Shown here: positions 15,738 through 24,183 of the stretch, in pieces
Layout: each line of letters starts with the position of its first letter
Position numbering within the stretch: the first letter of the stretch is position 1
Assembly: GCA_022766365.1 (NCBI GenBank)
Contig: JALENW010000033.1
Span: forward strand, 52,666 to 116,665
DNA from: Clostridiales bacterium
GTDB lineage: Bacteria; Bacillota; Clostridia; Peptostreptococcales; Anaerovoracaceae
Length of the DNA stretch: 64,000 nt
Direction of reading: 5' to 3'
Notes under the pieces: model-generated
The model's input: the letters and a program-made list of their open reading frames with translations, nothing else
What the model was told of the DNA's origin: nothing
Database searches by the model: none
Made by a program: the position numbers and the translations under genes

Positions 15738-17526
15738 TAGCAAATTATTAGCCGGACGATATGAATTGATCGAAAAAATCGGTGACGGGGGAATGGCCGT
15801 TGTCTATAAGGCTAAGGATAGATTACTGAATAGATATGTTGCAGTTAAAATTCTGCGTCCTGAGTATACAAGAGATGCCCAGTTCATTGAGAGCTTCAAG
15901 AAGGAATCTCAGGCAGCGGCAGGTCTTCAGCATCCAAATATAGTTAATGTGTACGATGTTGGCAAAGAGGGGAATATTTATTTTATTGTAATGGAGCTCA
16001 TAGACGGCAGACCTCTCTCAGATATAATAGAGGAACATGGTCCGTTGGATTACAAACATGTAATTCAGGTGGGAAAACAGGTAGCAGCTGCATTAAGCCT
16101 TGCCCATAAGAATCATATTATTCACAGGGATGTGAAACCTCACAATATAATGATTACCAAGGATGGTGTAGCTAAGCTTGCGGACTTTGGTATTGCAAAG
16201 GCCATTTCTTCCGCAACTATCGTGAATAAGGAAGATGGCGGTCAAGTGATGGGCTCTGTCCACTATTTCTCACCTGAACAGGCGAGGGGGAAGTATGTAG
16301 ATGAGAAATCGGATGTCTATTCACTTGGTATCGTTCTCTATGAGATGCTCACAGGCAAGGTGCCTTTTGATGGAGATAATCCTGTAGAAATCGCTCTGAT
16401 GCACATAAATGAGGATATCAAACCGCCTTCAACGGTTGTGGATAATGTACCGCCGGCTCTTGAAAAAATAATTTTGAAAGCTACTGATAAGTACCAGAAT
16501 AACAGATATGAGAATGCCGAGGCAATGTATGAGGACCTTAACAACGTGGATTTTCTCTCTAAGAAGGTTGGCGACGAAATTCTGCTGGGTGCTGCCGGAA
16601 GGAAAAATAAACCGGTAAAGATCGATGACGCAAACGAAGAAAAATTAAATGCAATAATTGATGATAAGGGCGGTAAAAAGAGTGGGAAAAAGAAGGGGAA
16701 TTCCTCCGGGAATAGCCCATCAGGTTTCAAGAAAGCTCTTCCCTGGATTTTAGCTTTGATTGTTCTTCTGATTTTGGGAGCAGTAGGTGGATATCTTTTG
16801 ACTTCTAAGATGTCTGATCCGGATAAGGGGAATATTGAAGTTCCGGACTTAAAAGGTATGACCTACGAAGAGGCCTCGGATGAACTTAGTAAAATTAAGT
16901 TGAACATTGAAAAAGGTGACGATGTTTATAGCGCAGATATAGAAAAAGGGAAAATTGTTTCACAGACACCTATTTCTAAGACAAAAGTAAAAGAGGGTAC
17001 AAAGGTTAAAGTAAATATAAGCAAAGGAAAGAAAGCAGGATTGGTTCCTGACCTTATTGGCAAGAAATATAATGAATCAGATATATCGTCTGCAATCGGA
17101 CAGTATGGGTTTGTTCTGGGTAATGTAACATATGAGGAAAGCGATAAATACGATGAGGGGATTATAATAAATCAGACTCCTTCTGCCGGTTCATCTGCAA
17201 AGAGCGGATCCTCTGTGGACATTGTTGTCAGCAAGGGTAAAAATGAAAAGGCAAAGGTACCTACTCTGACAGGTCTGACAGCTGATGATGCTGTTCAAGC
17301 ACTAAATCAGGCAGGGTTTGAAGTAGGAGATATTTCTTATGAAGAGAGCAGTATATATGGGAAAGATTATGTAATGTGGCAACAATACAGTGCGGGAACT
17401 GAGCTTAAGAAGGGCACATCTGTGTCTCTGAAGATAAGTAAGGGTGTTCCTCAGGTACCGGATCAAAATAATCCCAACAGCGATAATAAGCCTGACAATG
17501 GTCATCCAACAACTGATCAGCAGTAA
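15730..17526 (+). CDS. prkC: PASTA-domain Ser/Thr protein kinase PrkC
   Basis: A membrane kinase that senses peptidoglycan fragments. The cytoplasmic kinase domain (about 10-275) has GDGGMAVVY, VAVKIL, HRDVKPHNIM and DFGIA. A Lys/Gly-rich linker leads to one transmembrane helix (about 336-358) and three extracellular PASTA repeats (VPDLKGM, VPDLIGK, VPTLTGL), ending in an Asn/Pro/Asp-rich tail. ATG 15730 follows aaggagg and overlaps the stp stop. About 598 residues. Adjacent stp, rsgA and rpe are the usual partners. Confidence 0.95.
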   Translation: MSNSKLLAGRYELIEKIGDGGMAVVYKAKDRLLNRYVAVKILRPEYTRDAQFIESFKKESQAAAGLQHPNIVNVYDVGKEGNIYFIVMELIDGRPLSDIIEEHGPLDYKHVIQVGKQVAAALSLAHKNHIIHRDVKPHNIMITKDGVAKLADFGIAKAISSATIVNKEDGGQVMGSVHYFSPEQARGKYVDEKSDVYSLGIVLYEMLTGKVPFDGDNPVEIALMHINEDIKPPSTVVDNVPPALEKIILKATDKYQNNRYENAEAMYEDLNNVDFLSKKVGDEILLGAAGRKNKPVKIDDANEEKLNAIIDDKGGKKSGKKKGNSSGNSPSGFKKALPWILALIVLLILGAVGGYLLTSKMSDPDKGNIEVPDLKGMTYEEASDELSKIKLNIEKGDDVYSADIEKGKIVSQTPISKTKVKEGTKVKVNISKGKKAGLVPDLIGKKYNESDISSAIGQYGFVLGNVTYEESDKYDEGIIINQTPSAGSSAKSGSSVDIVVSKGKNEKAKVPTLTGLTADDAVQALNQAGFEVGDISYEESSIYGKDYVMWQQYSAGTELKKGTSVSLKISKGVPQVPDQNNPNSDNKPDNGHPTTDQQ

Positions 17527-17552
17527 TCAGGTAATATTATGAGGGAAATTAT

Positions 17553-18464
17553 ATGAACCGAGTTAAGGGTCGTATCATAAAAGGAATCGGTGGTTTCTAC
17601 TATGTGGAAACACCTGGAGGTGTAGTCACAACCAGGGGTCGAGGAAATTTAAAAAAATCCGGAGATATTCTTCTCGTTGGGGATTATGTAGAGGTTTCTA
17701 TTTTAAATGAAGAGGAAACAGAGGGCGTCGTGGAGAAAGCGCTCCCAAGAGAAAATTCCTTTGTAAGGCCGCCGATCGCCAATGTGGATTTGATGACAAT
17801 TGTGGTCAGTGGTGAGAAGCCCAAAGTTAATGTGCGCCTTTTGGATCGGTTCCTCTGTGTTAGTGAAAGCAAGCTCATACCATCTCTCATATGTGTTAAC
17901 AAAACAGAGTCATCTCGGGGTATGAAAACTTTCGATATGCTGTACGGAATCTATGGGAAGATTTATCCCATGTGTTCTGTAAGCGGAAAAACCGGAAAGG
18001 GATTGGATGATCTGAGAAGAGAAATTTCAGGATCTACGGTTGCGTTTGCCGGACCGTCCGGAGTGGGAAAATCCACAATTTTGAATGCCATTTTGGGTCA
18101 AAACCATATGGAAGTTGGGGAAATAAGCAAGAAAACCAGTAGAGGAAGACATACCACAAGACATGTAGAGCTCATTGAAATCAAAGAATCAAAAGCTGAG
18201 AATGAAAATATATCAAAAACATGGATATTTGATACTCCGGGATTTACTTCCCTTGATTTGCCTGATATGTCGGAAGCAAACCTGAGATATCTTTTCCCTG
18301 AACTGGTGAAATGGGGAAAAGAATGTAGATTTATGGATTGTCAGCATATAGGAGAGCCCGAATGCAGTGTACTTAAGGCTGTAGAAATGGGTAGTATTTC
18401 TCAAAGTAGATATAACTCATACAAAATGTTTTATGAGGAGTTGAGCGAGAGAAAAAAGTTTTGA
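17553..18464 (+). CDS. rsgA: Ribosome small-subunit-dependent GTPase A
   Basis: A circularly permuted GTPase that assists late 30S maturation. An N-terminal OB-fold (about 1-65), then G4 (CVNKTES) before G1 (GPSGVGKST) and G3 (DTPGF), as the permutation demands. The C-terminal zinc module is CRFMDCQHIGEPEC. 303 residues. Known in Bacillus to be a PrkC substrate, which fits its position. Confidence 0.94.
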   Translation: MNRVKGRIIKGIGGFYYVETPGGVVTTRGRGNLKKSGDILLVGDYVEVSILNEEETEGVVEKALPRENSFVRPPIANVDLMTIVVSGEKPKVNVRLLDRFLCVSESKLIPSLICVNKTESSRGMKTFDMLYGIYGKIYPMCSVSGKTGKGLDDLRREISGSTVAFAGPSGVGKSTILNAILGQNHMEVGEISKKTSRGRHTTRHVELIEIKESKAENENISKTWIFDTPGFTSLDLPDMSEANLRYLFPELVKWGKECRFMDCQHIGEPECSVLKAVEMGSISQSRYNSYKMFYEELSERKKF

Positions 18465-18500
18465 CCAATGTGATGATTGACAATAAAAAGGAGGTAAATC

Positions 18501-19166
18501 TTGAGATATTTAGCACCATCGATTCTGGCAGCTGATTTTTCAAAACTTGGCGATGAAGCAGTATGTATCACTAATGCCGGAGCAGATTTTTTGCATATTG
18601 ATGTAATGGACGGACATTTTGTTCCTAACATAAGTTTTGGAGCTGTCGTTATGAAAAGTTTGAATTCCATAGCAACTTCACCATATGATGTTCATCTAAT
18701 GATTGAAAATCCTGACAGGTATATCGATGATTTCATTACAGAAAAGACAGAATTCATTGTGGTACACCAGGAAGCTTGCATACATCTTCACAGAACCGTT
18801 TCGCATATTAAATCTCTTGGGATTAAAGCCGGTGTTTCTATTAATCCTGCAACACCTGTGGAATCTATAACAGAAATATTACCATTTGTGGATCTTGTTC
18901 TGATAATGTCAGTCAATCCCGGTTTCGGAGGACAGAAATTCATTTCTCATACATTGAATAAAGTTCGGAAATTGAGAGTGTTAAGGGAGAATATGGAGCT
19001 GGATTTTTTGATAGAGATGGACGGTGGGATTACTGAATTTAATTTAGAAGATGTGCTTAACGCAGGTGTGGATATGGTGGTAGCCGGTTCAGCTATTTTT
19101 AAGGATAGTTCAGATGCCACTTTAAATCAAGTGAAGAAGTTTAAAGAAATAATGAATAATGAATAG
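18501..19166 (+). CDS. rpe: Ribulose-phosphate 3-epimerase
   Basis: Interconverts ribulose 5-phosphate and xylulose 5-phosphate in the pentose phosphate pathway. TIM-barrel signatures: LAPSILAADF, HIDVMDGHFVPNI, DVHLMIENP, MSVNPGFGGQKF, EMDGGI. The start is TTG with aaggaggta eight bases upstream. 221 residues. Last gene of the long operon, before a terminator. Confidence 0.95.
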   Translation: MRYLAPSILAADFSKLGDEAVCITNAGADFLHIDVMDGHFVPNISFGAVVMKSLNSIATSPYDVHLMIENPDRYIDDFITEKTEFIVVHQEACIHLHRTVSHIKSLGIKAGVSINPATPVESITEILPFVDLVLIMSVNPGFGGQKFISHTLNKVRKLRVLRENMELDFLIEMDGGITEFNLEDVLNAGVDMVVAGSAIFKDSSDATLNQVKKFKEIMNNE

Positions 19167-19197
19167 AATAAATCTGTTTACATATCCTTATATATAA

Positions 19198-19233
19198 CAG
19201 AGCAACCCCGCTAAAGAGTTGCTCTGCTTTATT
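19198..19233 (+). terminator. Intrinsic terminator after rpe
   Basis: A nine-base stem (cagagcaac / gttgctctg) is followed by a T-rich tail. It separates the plus-strand operon from the convergent minus-strand cassette and may also serve that cassette. Confidence 0.8.
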
Positions 19234-19236
19234 TTG

Positions 19237-20478
19237 CTACTTTAATGTGGATAATCTTCTGCACGCTTCCTCAACAGTATCAGCGGGGAAAGCATAACAC
19301 ATTCTGAACCAACCCGGACGATCTGTTCCGAATTGCTTGCCGGGAGAGATGTTAATCATTAAATCGTTATATATCTTTTCCCATAATATATGTTCAGTAT
19401 CAAATTCCTGCTTCTTCATATACTTTGAAAAATCTGCCATTACGAATATTCCTGCTTGTGCTTTCATGATTGGAATATCAATTTTGCCAAGACCATCTTT
19501 GAGAATATCATATGCTGTCTTTAATCTTTCCCTGGAAAGATTTAGTACATCGGGCAATTCTTTAAGTTGTAACAGAGCAGTTAATAATGACTGGGTATGA
19601 CCTGAAACACATGAATAATACATTAATGAGCCAAACCCCTTTATGATATCAGGATTAAATGAGATACATAATCCTGTTCTGAATCCGGATAAAACGAAAT
19701 CCTTCGCAAAGCTGCTTGTTACATGAACTCGATGTCTATATGAATCAGGTACTAATTTCAATGTACTAATGAATTCAGCATTCTTGTCCCATACCGTCTG
19801 TGCATATATTTCATCGGATATAATATCGATATCATGCTCCATCGCAAATGCAATGATGCCTTCAATTTCTTCTTGTTTATAAACAGTTCCTACAGGATTG
19901 TTAGGTGATGAAAAGAGAATTGCCCTAACTCTGATATTCTCCTTTTTACATTTATTCCAAGCCTGTTCAAATGCGTCGATTTCAAGTGTTTGACCGCAAT
20001 TTACCGGGATACAAATTACACCGGCTCTATCATGCACATCATCTACAAAGCTGGAATAGAATGGCGCGGGAATCAAAAACGCATCACCCTCCTCTGCCAG
20101 GAGTGTAGCTAATGTGTTTAACATTACGGTACAACCTGCTCCGGTAGCTACATTGTCTTTTGTAAGCTTAATTGATGAATCATCGTCAAAAATGATTTTC
20201 TGCCAATAATTGGCAATAGCTTCTCTGAATTCGTCACTTCCTTCAAATTTATTGTAATGTATTGTATAACCGGACAACTCCATATTTTCAGCTGCTTTTC
20301 TTAATAAATCGCAAATTTCATCATTTACTAAATGACTTTCTGCAGTACCCATATTGACTAGTCCGTTTGGATTAGAGATAGGATCATACATATTGTAGAA
20401 ATTATCAAAATGTGCTTTTACCAATGGGGGAAGTGTTCTTACCCATTCCCTACCTCTATCAGATAGATATTCCAGCAT
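19237..20478 (-). CDS. PLP-dependent aminotransferase, ACC-synthase-like class I/II
   Basis: A cytosolic fold-type I PLP enzyme. SSPNNPVG, ISDEIYAQ and SSFAKDFVLSGFR carry the Asn, Asp/Tyr and Schiff-base Lys. The N-terminal NPNGLVNMGTAESHL recalls the aminocyclopropane-carboxylate synthase subgroup rather than AspC. 413 residues is normal. ATG follows gaggaaa. It is the last of three minus-strand genes (transporter, SDR, aminotransferase), suggesting uptake of an amino acid and its transamination or elimination plus a redox step. The exact reaction is unknown; ordinary aminotransferase activity is equally possible. Confidence 0.82.
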   Translation of the reverse strand: MLEYLSDRGREWVRTLPPLVKAHFDNFYNMYDPISNPNGLVNMGTAESHLVNDEICDLLRKAAENMELSGYTIHYNKFEGSDEFREAIANYWQKIIFDDDSSIKLTKDNVATGAGCTVMLNTLATLLAEEGDAFLIPAPFYSSFVDDVHDRAGVICIPVNCGQTLEIDAFEQAWNKCKKENIRVRAILFSSPNNPVGTVYKQEEIEGIIAFAMEHDIDIISDEIYAQTVWDKNAEFISTLKLVPDSYRHRVHVTSSFAKDFVLSGFRTGLCISFNPDIIKGFGSLMYYSCVSGHTQSLLTALLQLKELPDVLNLSRERLKTAYDILKDGLGKIDIPIMKAQAGIFVMADFSKYMKKQEFDTEHILWEKIYNDLMINISPGKQFGTDRPGWFRMCYAFPADTVEEACRRLSTLK

Positions 20479-20526
20479 CTTTTCCTCCTCACTTCTAAAT
20501 GGTATATCTTTGAAAACTAAAGAAAA

Positions 20527-21321
20527 TTAATTGTGTTCAAGACCGGCTTCTGTTTGTATTCCCGGACGTACACCTAATCCCATTGTTGCATCAATATTTG
20601 CACCATGCATAACAGTCGAATTTTCTTTCAGCAAATCACAAATTAAAGTTGCTATTTCTTGCGGTTTAATTAATCTACCCTTAGCTTGTGCTTTATCAAA
20701 ACTTTCTCTCTCTTCCTCTGTCATATTTTTTAGAGTACTTTCATAAAACATTGGCGTTTCGATGGCTCCCGGGCTGATGCAAAATACATCAATTAATGTA
20801 TGCGTATTTTCCGCAGCAATTTGTTTTGCAAGATAAGCCACTGCTGATTTACTCATTCCATCGCTCAGGGTAAATTTTGGAAAACATGCTATACCACCTC
20901 CAACAGATGACATAAACACTAATTTACTTTTTTCTTTGCGTTTAAGAAGGTTATCTACGATTTTCTTATATATCCAGAGAGGCCCTAATGCATTAACGGT
21001 AAGCATTGCTTTATCAATATCAGCGTTTAAAGGGGTACCTGTTTCAGCATATTTCTTAACTGTTCCTGAACCTAATGCAGCATTAAATATAACACCGTAC
21101 CAGTCATTTTCAATCAGGAAATCGGCATTTATTATATCTTCAAGCTTCCCTTGATCAAGTTTATAAGCAAAAAGTTTCCCAGGATATTCTTCCATTAATT
21201 CCTCGGCTTTAGCTGCCGATTTTCTATATGTTAAATGCACTTCATATCCTTTTTCCAAAAGTAATTTAACAGTTTCCAATCCAACACCTTGAGTTCCACC
21301 CGTAACCAAAACTTTTTTCAT
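20527..21321 (-). CDS. SDR-family oxidoreductase with altered catalytic Tyr
   Basis: A Rossmann-fold short-chain dehydrogenase-like protein: VTGGTQGVGLE (TGxxxGxG), NAALGSG in place of NNAG, FMSSVGGG with the catalytic Ser, and PGAIETPMF. The YxxxK position reads DGMSK (about residue 150), so the catalytic Tyr is Asp. 264 residues, normal length, ATG with aaggagg. It lies 48 bases before the aminotransferase. Substrate unknown; the missing Tyr suggests a non-standard or lost activity. Confidence 0.82.
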   Translation of the reverse strand: MKKVLVTGGTQGVGLETVKLLLEKGYEVHLTYRKSAAKAEELMEEYPGKLFAYKLDQGKLEDIINADFLIENDWYGVIFNAALGSGTVKKYAETGTPLNADIDKAMLTVNALGPLWIYKKIVDNLLKRKEKSKLVFMSSVGGGIACFPKFTLSDGMSKSAVAYLAKQIAAENTHTLIDVFCISPGAIETPMFYESTLKNMTEEERESFDKAQAKGRLIKPQEIATLICDLLKENSTVMHGANIDATMGLGVRPGIQTEAGLEHN

Positions 21322-21413
21322 TTTGTCCTCCTTAAATTTAAAAACATTTACCTCTAATGATTAAATAGTTTAATCTTTTCGGTACCACTTCAATAAATGA
21401 CAAATTAAAATAA

Positions 21414-22544
21414 TTATTTTATATTCATGCCCGGAAACAAAACATCATTTTCATTGAAATCTTCCGGACGATGATGTCTGATATATTTTGTGTATACCAT
21501 ACCCATAAAAATAATAATTCCTACGTATCCGCAAATTGGATAAAGAATACTGATCATTTTAGAAAATGAAAGTTGTCCACCCCAGATGCTTACTATGGCA
21601 GTTATTGTTGCTGCAATTTTATATTTAATGCCTTTGGAGTTAGAAGAAATACGATTACAAACTATATATAACATCGGAACAGCAGTGGTATAAATGCCTA
21701 AAAGTAATAAAACAGAAAATATTTGACCGAATATAGGATTAATACTTGCTGCGACATATAATGATGGTATTTCCAGGTTATACACGCTATCAATGTTGGC
21801 TAACAGGCCAAAGTTTAAAATCATAACAGCTAGTATAAATGCACCGCCGCCAAAAATTCCGCCTGTAAATGAATCTAACCTATTTTTTGAGGTGGTTTTT
21901 CCAATATCTGTTAAATAGGGGACAATACACGATACAGTATATGCTCCATACATGAATCCTGATAGAGCCCAGTTTGAAAAGTTGGATTTTACAGAAAGAT
22001 TTGAAAGAGTCTTATCTGAAGATGCAATACCTTCCGGATTATTTACTATAGAAACAATACCGATTATTATTGCAATAACGAGAAGTACAGGTGCTATATA
22101 TCCTACAATTTTGAGTAATTTCTCAAGACCAAGCAGTACGGTTCCCAGCGTTGCTATAATCATAATTGCCCGTCCAATATTTCCATCAATATGGTAATAT
22201 TCTTCAAATGTAGATCCTGTTCCGGATATCATTAATGAATATGTCATAAACATAATTATTGGTGTAAAAATTTGTAACATGAATCCGAGATATTTACCCA
22301 AGTAGAAATTATACATATTGTTAGAGTTTTCTAATATCATTTTTCTACCATCTTCTACGATTGTGGAAACAAACCAGATGTATAAAAACATTGAAATCAA
22401 ACCGGCGCCTAAACTTCCCCAAACGCCAAAACTGGTAAAATATTGCATACATTCTTGACCTGATGCAAAGCTTGAACCGATAACAAACCCCATGAATGCA
22501 CCACCAATCCCAATAGTTCTGCTAATACTTAACTTATGTTTCAT
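21414..22544 (-). CDS. YkvI-family membrane transporter
   Basis: 376 residues with about ten to eleven hydrophobic segments. GSSFASGQECMQYF near the N-terminus matches the Na-coupled-transporter-like unwound helix of YkvI proteins (APC/LeuT-like superfamily). The C-terminus is charged and cytoplasmic. ATG follows ggaggtgg. First gene of the cassette with SDR and aminotransferase, so an amino acid or related amine is a plausible but unproven cargo. Confidence 0.8.
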   Translation of the reverse strand: MKHKLSISRTIGIGGAFMGFVIGSSFASGQECMQYFTSFGVWGSLGAGLISMFLYIWFVSTIVEDGRKMILENSNNMYNFYLGKYLGFMLQIFTPIIMFMTYSLMISGTGSTFEEYYHIDGNIGRAIMIIATLGTVLLGLEKLLKIVGYIAPVLLVIAIIIGIVSIVNNPEGIASSDKTLSNLSVKSNFSNWALSGFMYGAYTVSCIVPYLTDIGKTTSKNRLDSFTGGIFGGGAFILAVMILNFGLLANIDSVYNLEIPSLYVAASINPIFGQIFSVLLLLGIYTTAVPMLYIVCNRISSNSKGIKYKIAATITAIVSIWGGQLSFSKMISILYPICGYVGIIIFMGMVYTKYIRHHRPEDFNENDVLFPGMNIK

Positions 22545-22644
22545 TTTCCACCTCCATTTTATTAGACAGGAGTTTTTTCTTTTAAATAAATTTTAATACA
22601 GTATTATTAATTTAATCAATTGATTTATATTGAAAAATTGACAT

Positions 22645-22697
22645 TCAAAAAACCGCTTAATGAATTAAATTGATTCATTTAATTCATTAGGCGGTTT
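22645..22697 (-). terminator. Strong intrinsic terminator of the HTH regulator gene
   Basis: On the minus strand a stem of about 20 pairs (aaccgc then taatgaattaaat and their complement, one internal mismatch) with a six-base loop ends in a run of T. It lies 15 bases after the 22712 gene's stop and ends that transcript before the transporter operon. Confidence 0.85.
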
Positions 22698-22711
22698 CCT
22701 AATAATAGAGC

Positions 22712-24073
22712 TTACAGATATCTTTCCAGCATATCTCCGCTGGCCTCCAACGTAACAGGACCATTTTTGAGATGGTTGAAATACATACCTAAAAGTGCAT
22801 TTATCTTAGAATCTCCGGACATATGCACATGGCTGTTGCCTTGATCATCAGTATTTTCTATATATGTATATCGAGAATCTATAAAGATACTGGGCAACTT
22901 GTTATAAACTGAATTGAAACCCAATGTATCTCTTATAATATAAAGGTGAAAATTTTTATTGGTTTTTATGAGCTGTATAAGGTATTTGATATGTGATTCA
23001 AGGAGTTCATGTGGTATAGTATTATCCACATTTCCAATCTTGACCAACCCGGTTTTTGTATATTCTTTAAGCTTAGAAGACATTAGTATAAGGTCGACAT
23101 CTGATTTAGACGTACTTTTTCGAAAAACTTCACCTAAACGTTTAAGATATTCAGCATATTCATCACTTTTAGATGAGCTTATAAGAAAATGCATGACATC
23201 TTCCGGGAATAGGAGTGGGGGAGCAGTATTAAAAAGTAATTTCTGATGTTGGTCTGAATATGAATCAAGTTGTACATTCGTGAGCTTCATTCGTGTTGGA
23301 TCGACAGGTAGAAATATCTTCTCACTATTTCTATTTATATTCAGTGCAACATCTCTCATTTTTTTAACAAGTGTAGAATCTCTTGAAAATATTGCATAAA
23401 TCTCATTTTCACCTGCCCAAAGTATTTGCATATAAAGAATTTCATTAATAATCAATATTTTAGGACTTTCGCTTAATGTTTTAGATATATTAATTTTGCA
23501 ATTGTCAATGCATCCTGTGGAACTCAGTAAAAAATCACAATATAAACTGTAATTCAAGTGAAGGTCATTATAATTGATTGCTACATCCATTTGAACACTT
23601 TTAAAGTGTGAATCAAACAGTGATAACAGGATGGAGCGATATTGTTCACCCCAAATACTGATTAAATCAAATGTTGAAATGACAGCAAGTCGCTCTATGC
23701 CTATTTTATTAATTTCGGTAATCTGATTTGTAATTAATTCTAAAATTTTATCATAACCGGTTAACAGCTGAAGATTATAGCCCTTATCATTACTGAATTT
23801 TGTCTTATATATATAATCACTTGAATATGCTTCTTTAAGGTTGGAATATACGAGGTCAAAATCAGCGTTGAATTTTCTCATCAGAAAATCGGCAATTTTT
23901 TTATTGATATCGGTAGAATTTTTGCTGGAAGGTAAATTGTTCCCGTTAATCCATTTATTAATATAAGTAACATCATAACCGAGGTGACCGGCCAGCAACT
24001 GCTCTTTTATACCATATTCTAATAAATATTTTTTTAAAGTTTTACCATATCTGTTGTTCATGACGATTACCAT
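22712..24073 (-). CDS. Large protein with N-terminal helix-turn-helix, unknown sensor region
   Basis: 453 residues. The first 75 (YGKTLKKYLLEYGIKEQLLAGHLGYDVTYINKW and on) look like an XRE-type helix-turn-helix (LAGHLGYDVTYINKWING). The remaining 380 residues have no family I recognise, no membrane segment and no catalytic motif. Start uncertain between 24073 (ATG) and the ATG five codons later; neither has a clear ribosome site. Its position suggests it regulates the transporter/SDR/aminotransferase operon, with the C-terminal part sensing a ligand; this is inference. Confidence 0.7.
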   Translation of the reverse strand: MVIVMNNRYGKTLKKYLLEYGIKEQLLAGHLGYDVTYINKWINGNNLPSSKNSTDINKKIADFLMRKFNADFDLVYSNLKEAYSSDYIYKTKFSNDKGYNLQLLTGYDKILELITNQITEINKIGIERLAVISTFDLISIWGEQYRSILLSLFDSHFKSVQMDVAINYNDLHLNYSLYCDFLLSSTGCIDNCKINISKTLSESPKILIINEILYMQILWAGENEIYAIFSRDSTLVKKMRDVALNINRNSEKIFLPVDPTRMKLTNVQLDSYSDQHQKLLFNTAPPLLFPEDVMHFLISSSKSDEYAEYLKRLGEVFRKSTSKSDVDLILMSSKLKEYTKTGLVKIGNVDNTIPHELLESHIKYLIQLIKTNKNFHLYIIRDTLGFNSVYNKLPSIFIDSRYTYIENTDDQGNSHVHMSGDSKINALLGMYFNHLKNGPVTLEASGDMLERYL

Positions 24074-24183
24074 GTTTCAAAGGTTACAACGAAGCTACGC
24101 AGCCATTAAATATAGTGCCAAATTCATAAAATATACTTATTTCACAATTATATTATTTGTCTGTTAAGAAGGATATAACCTCA

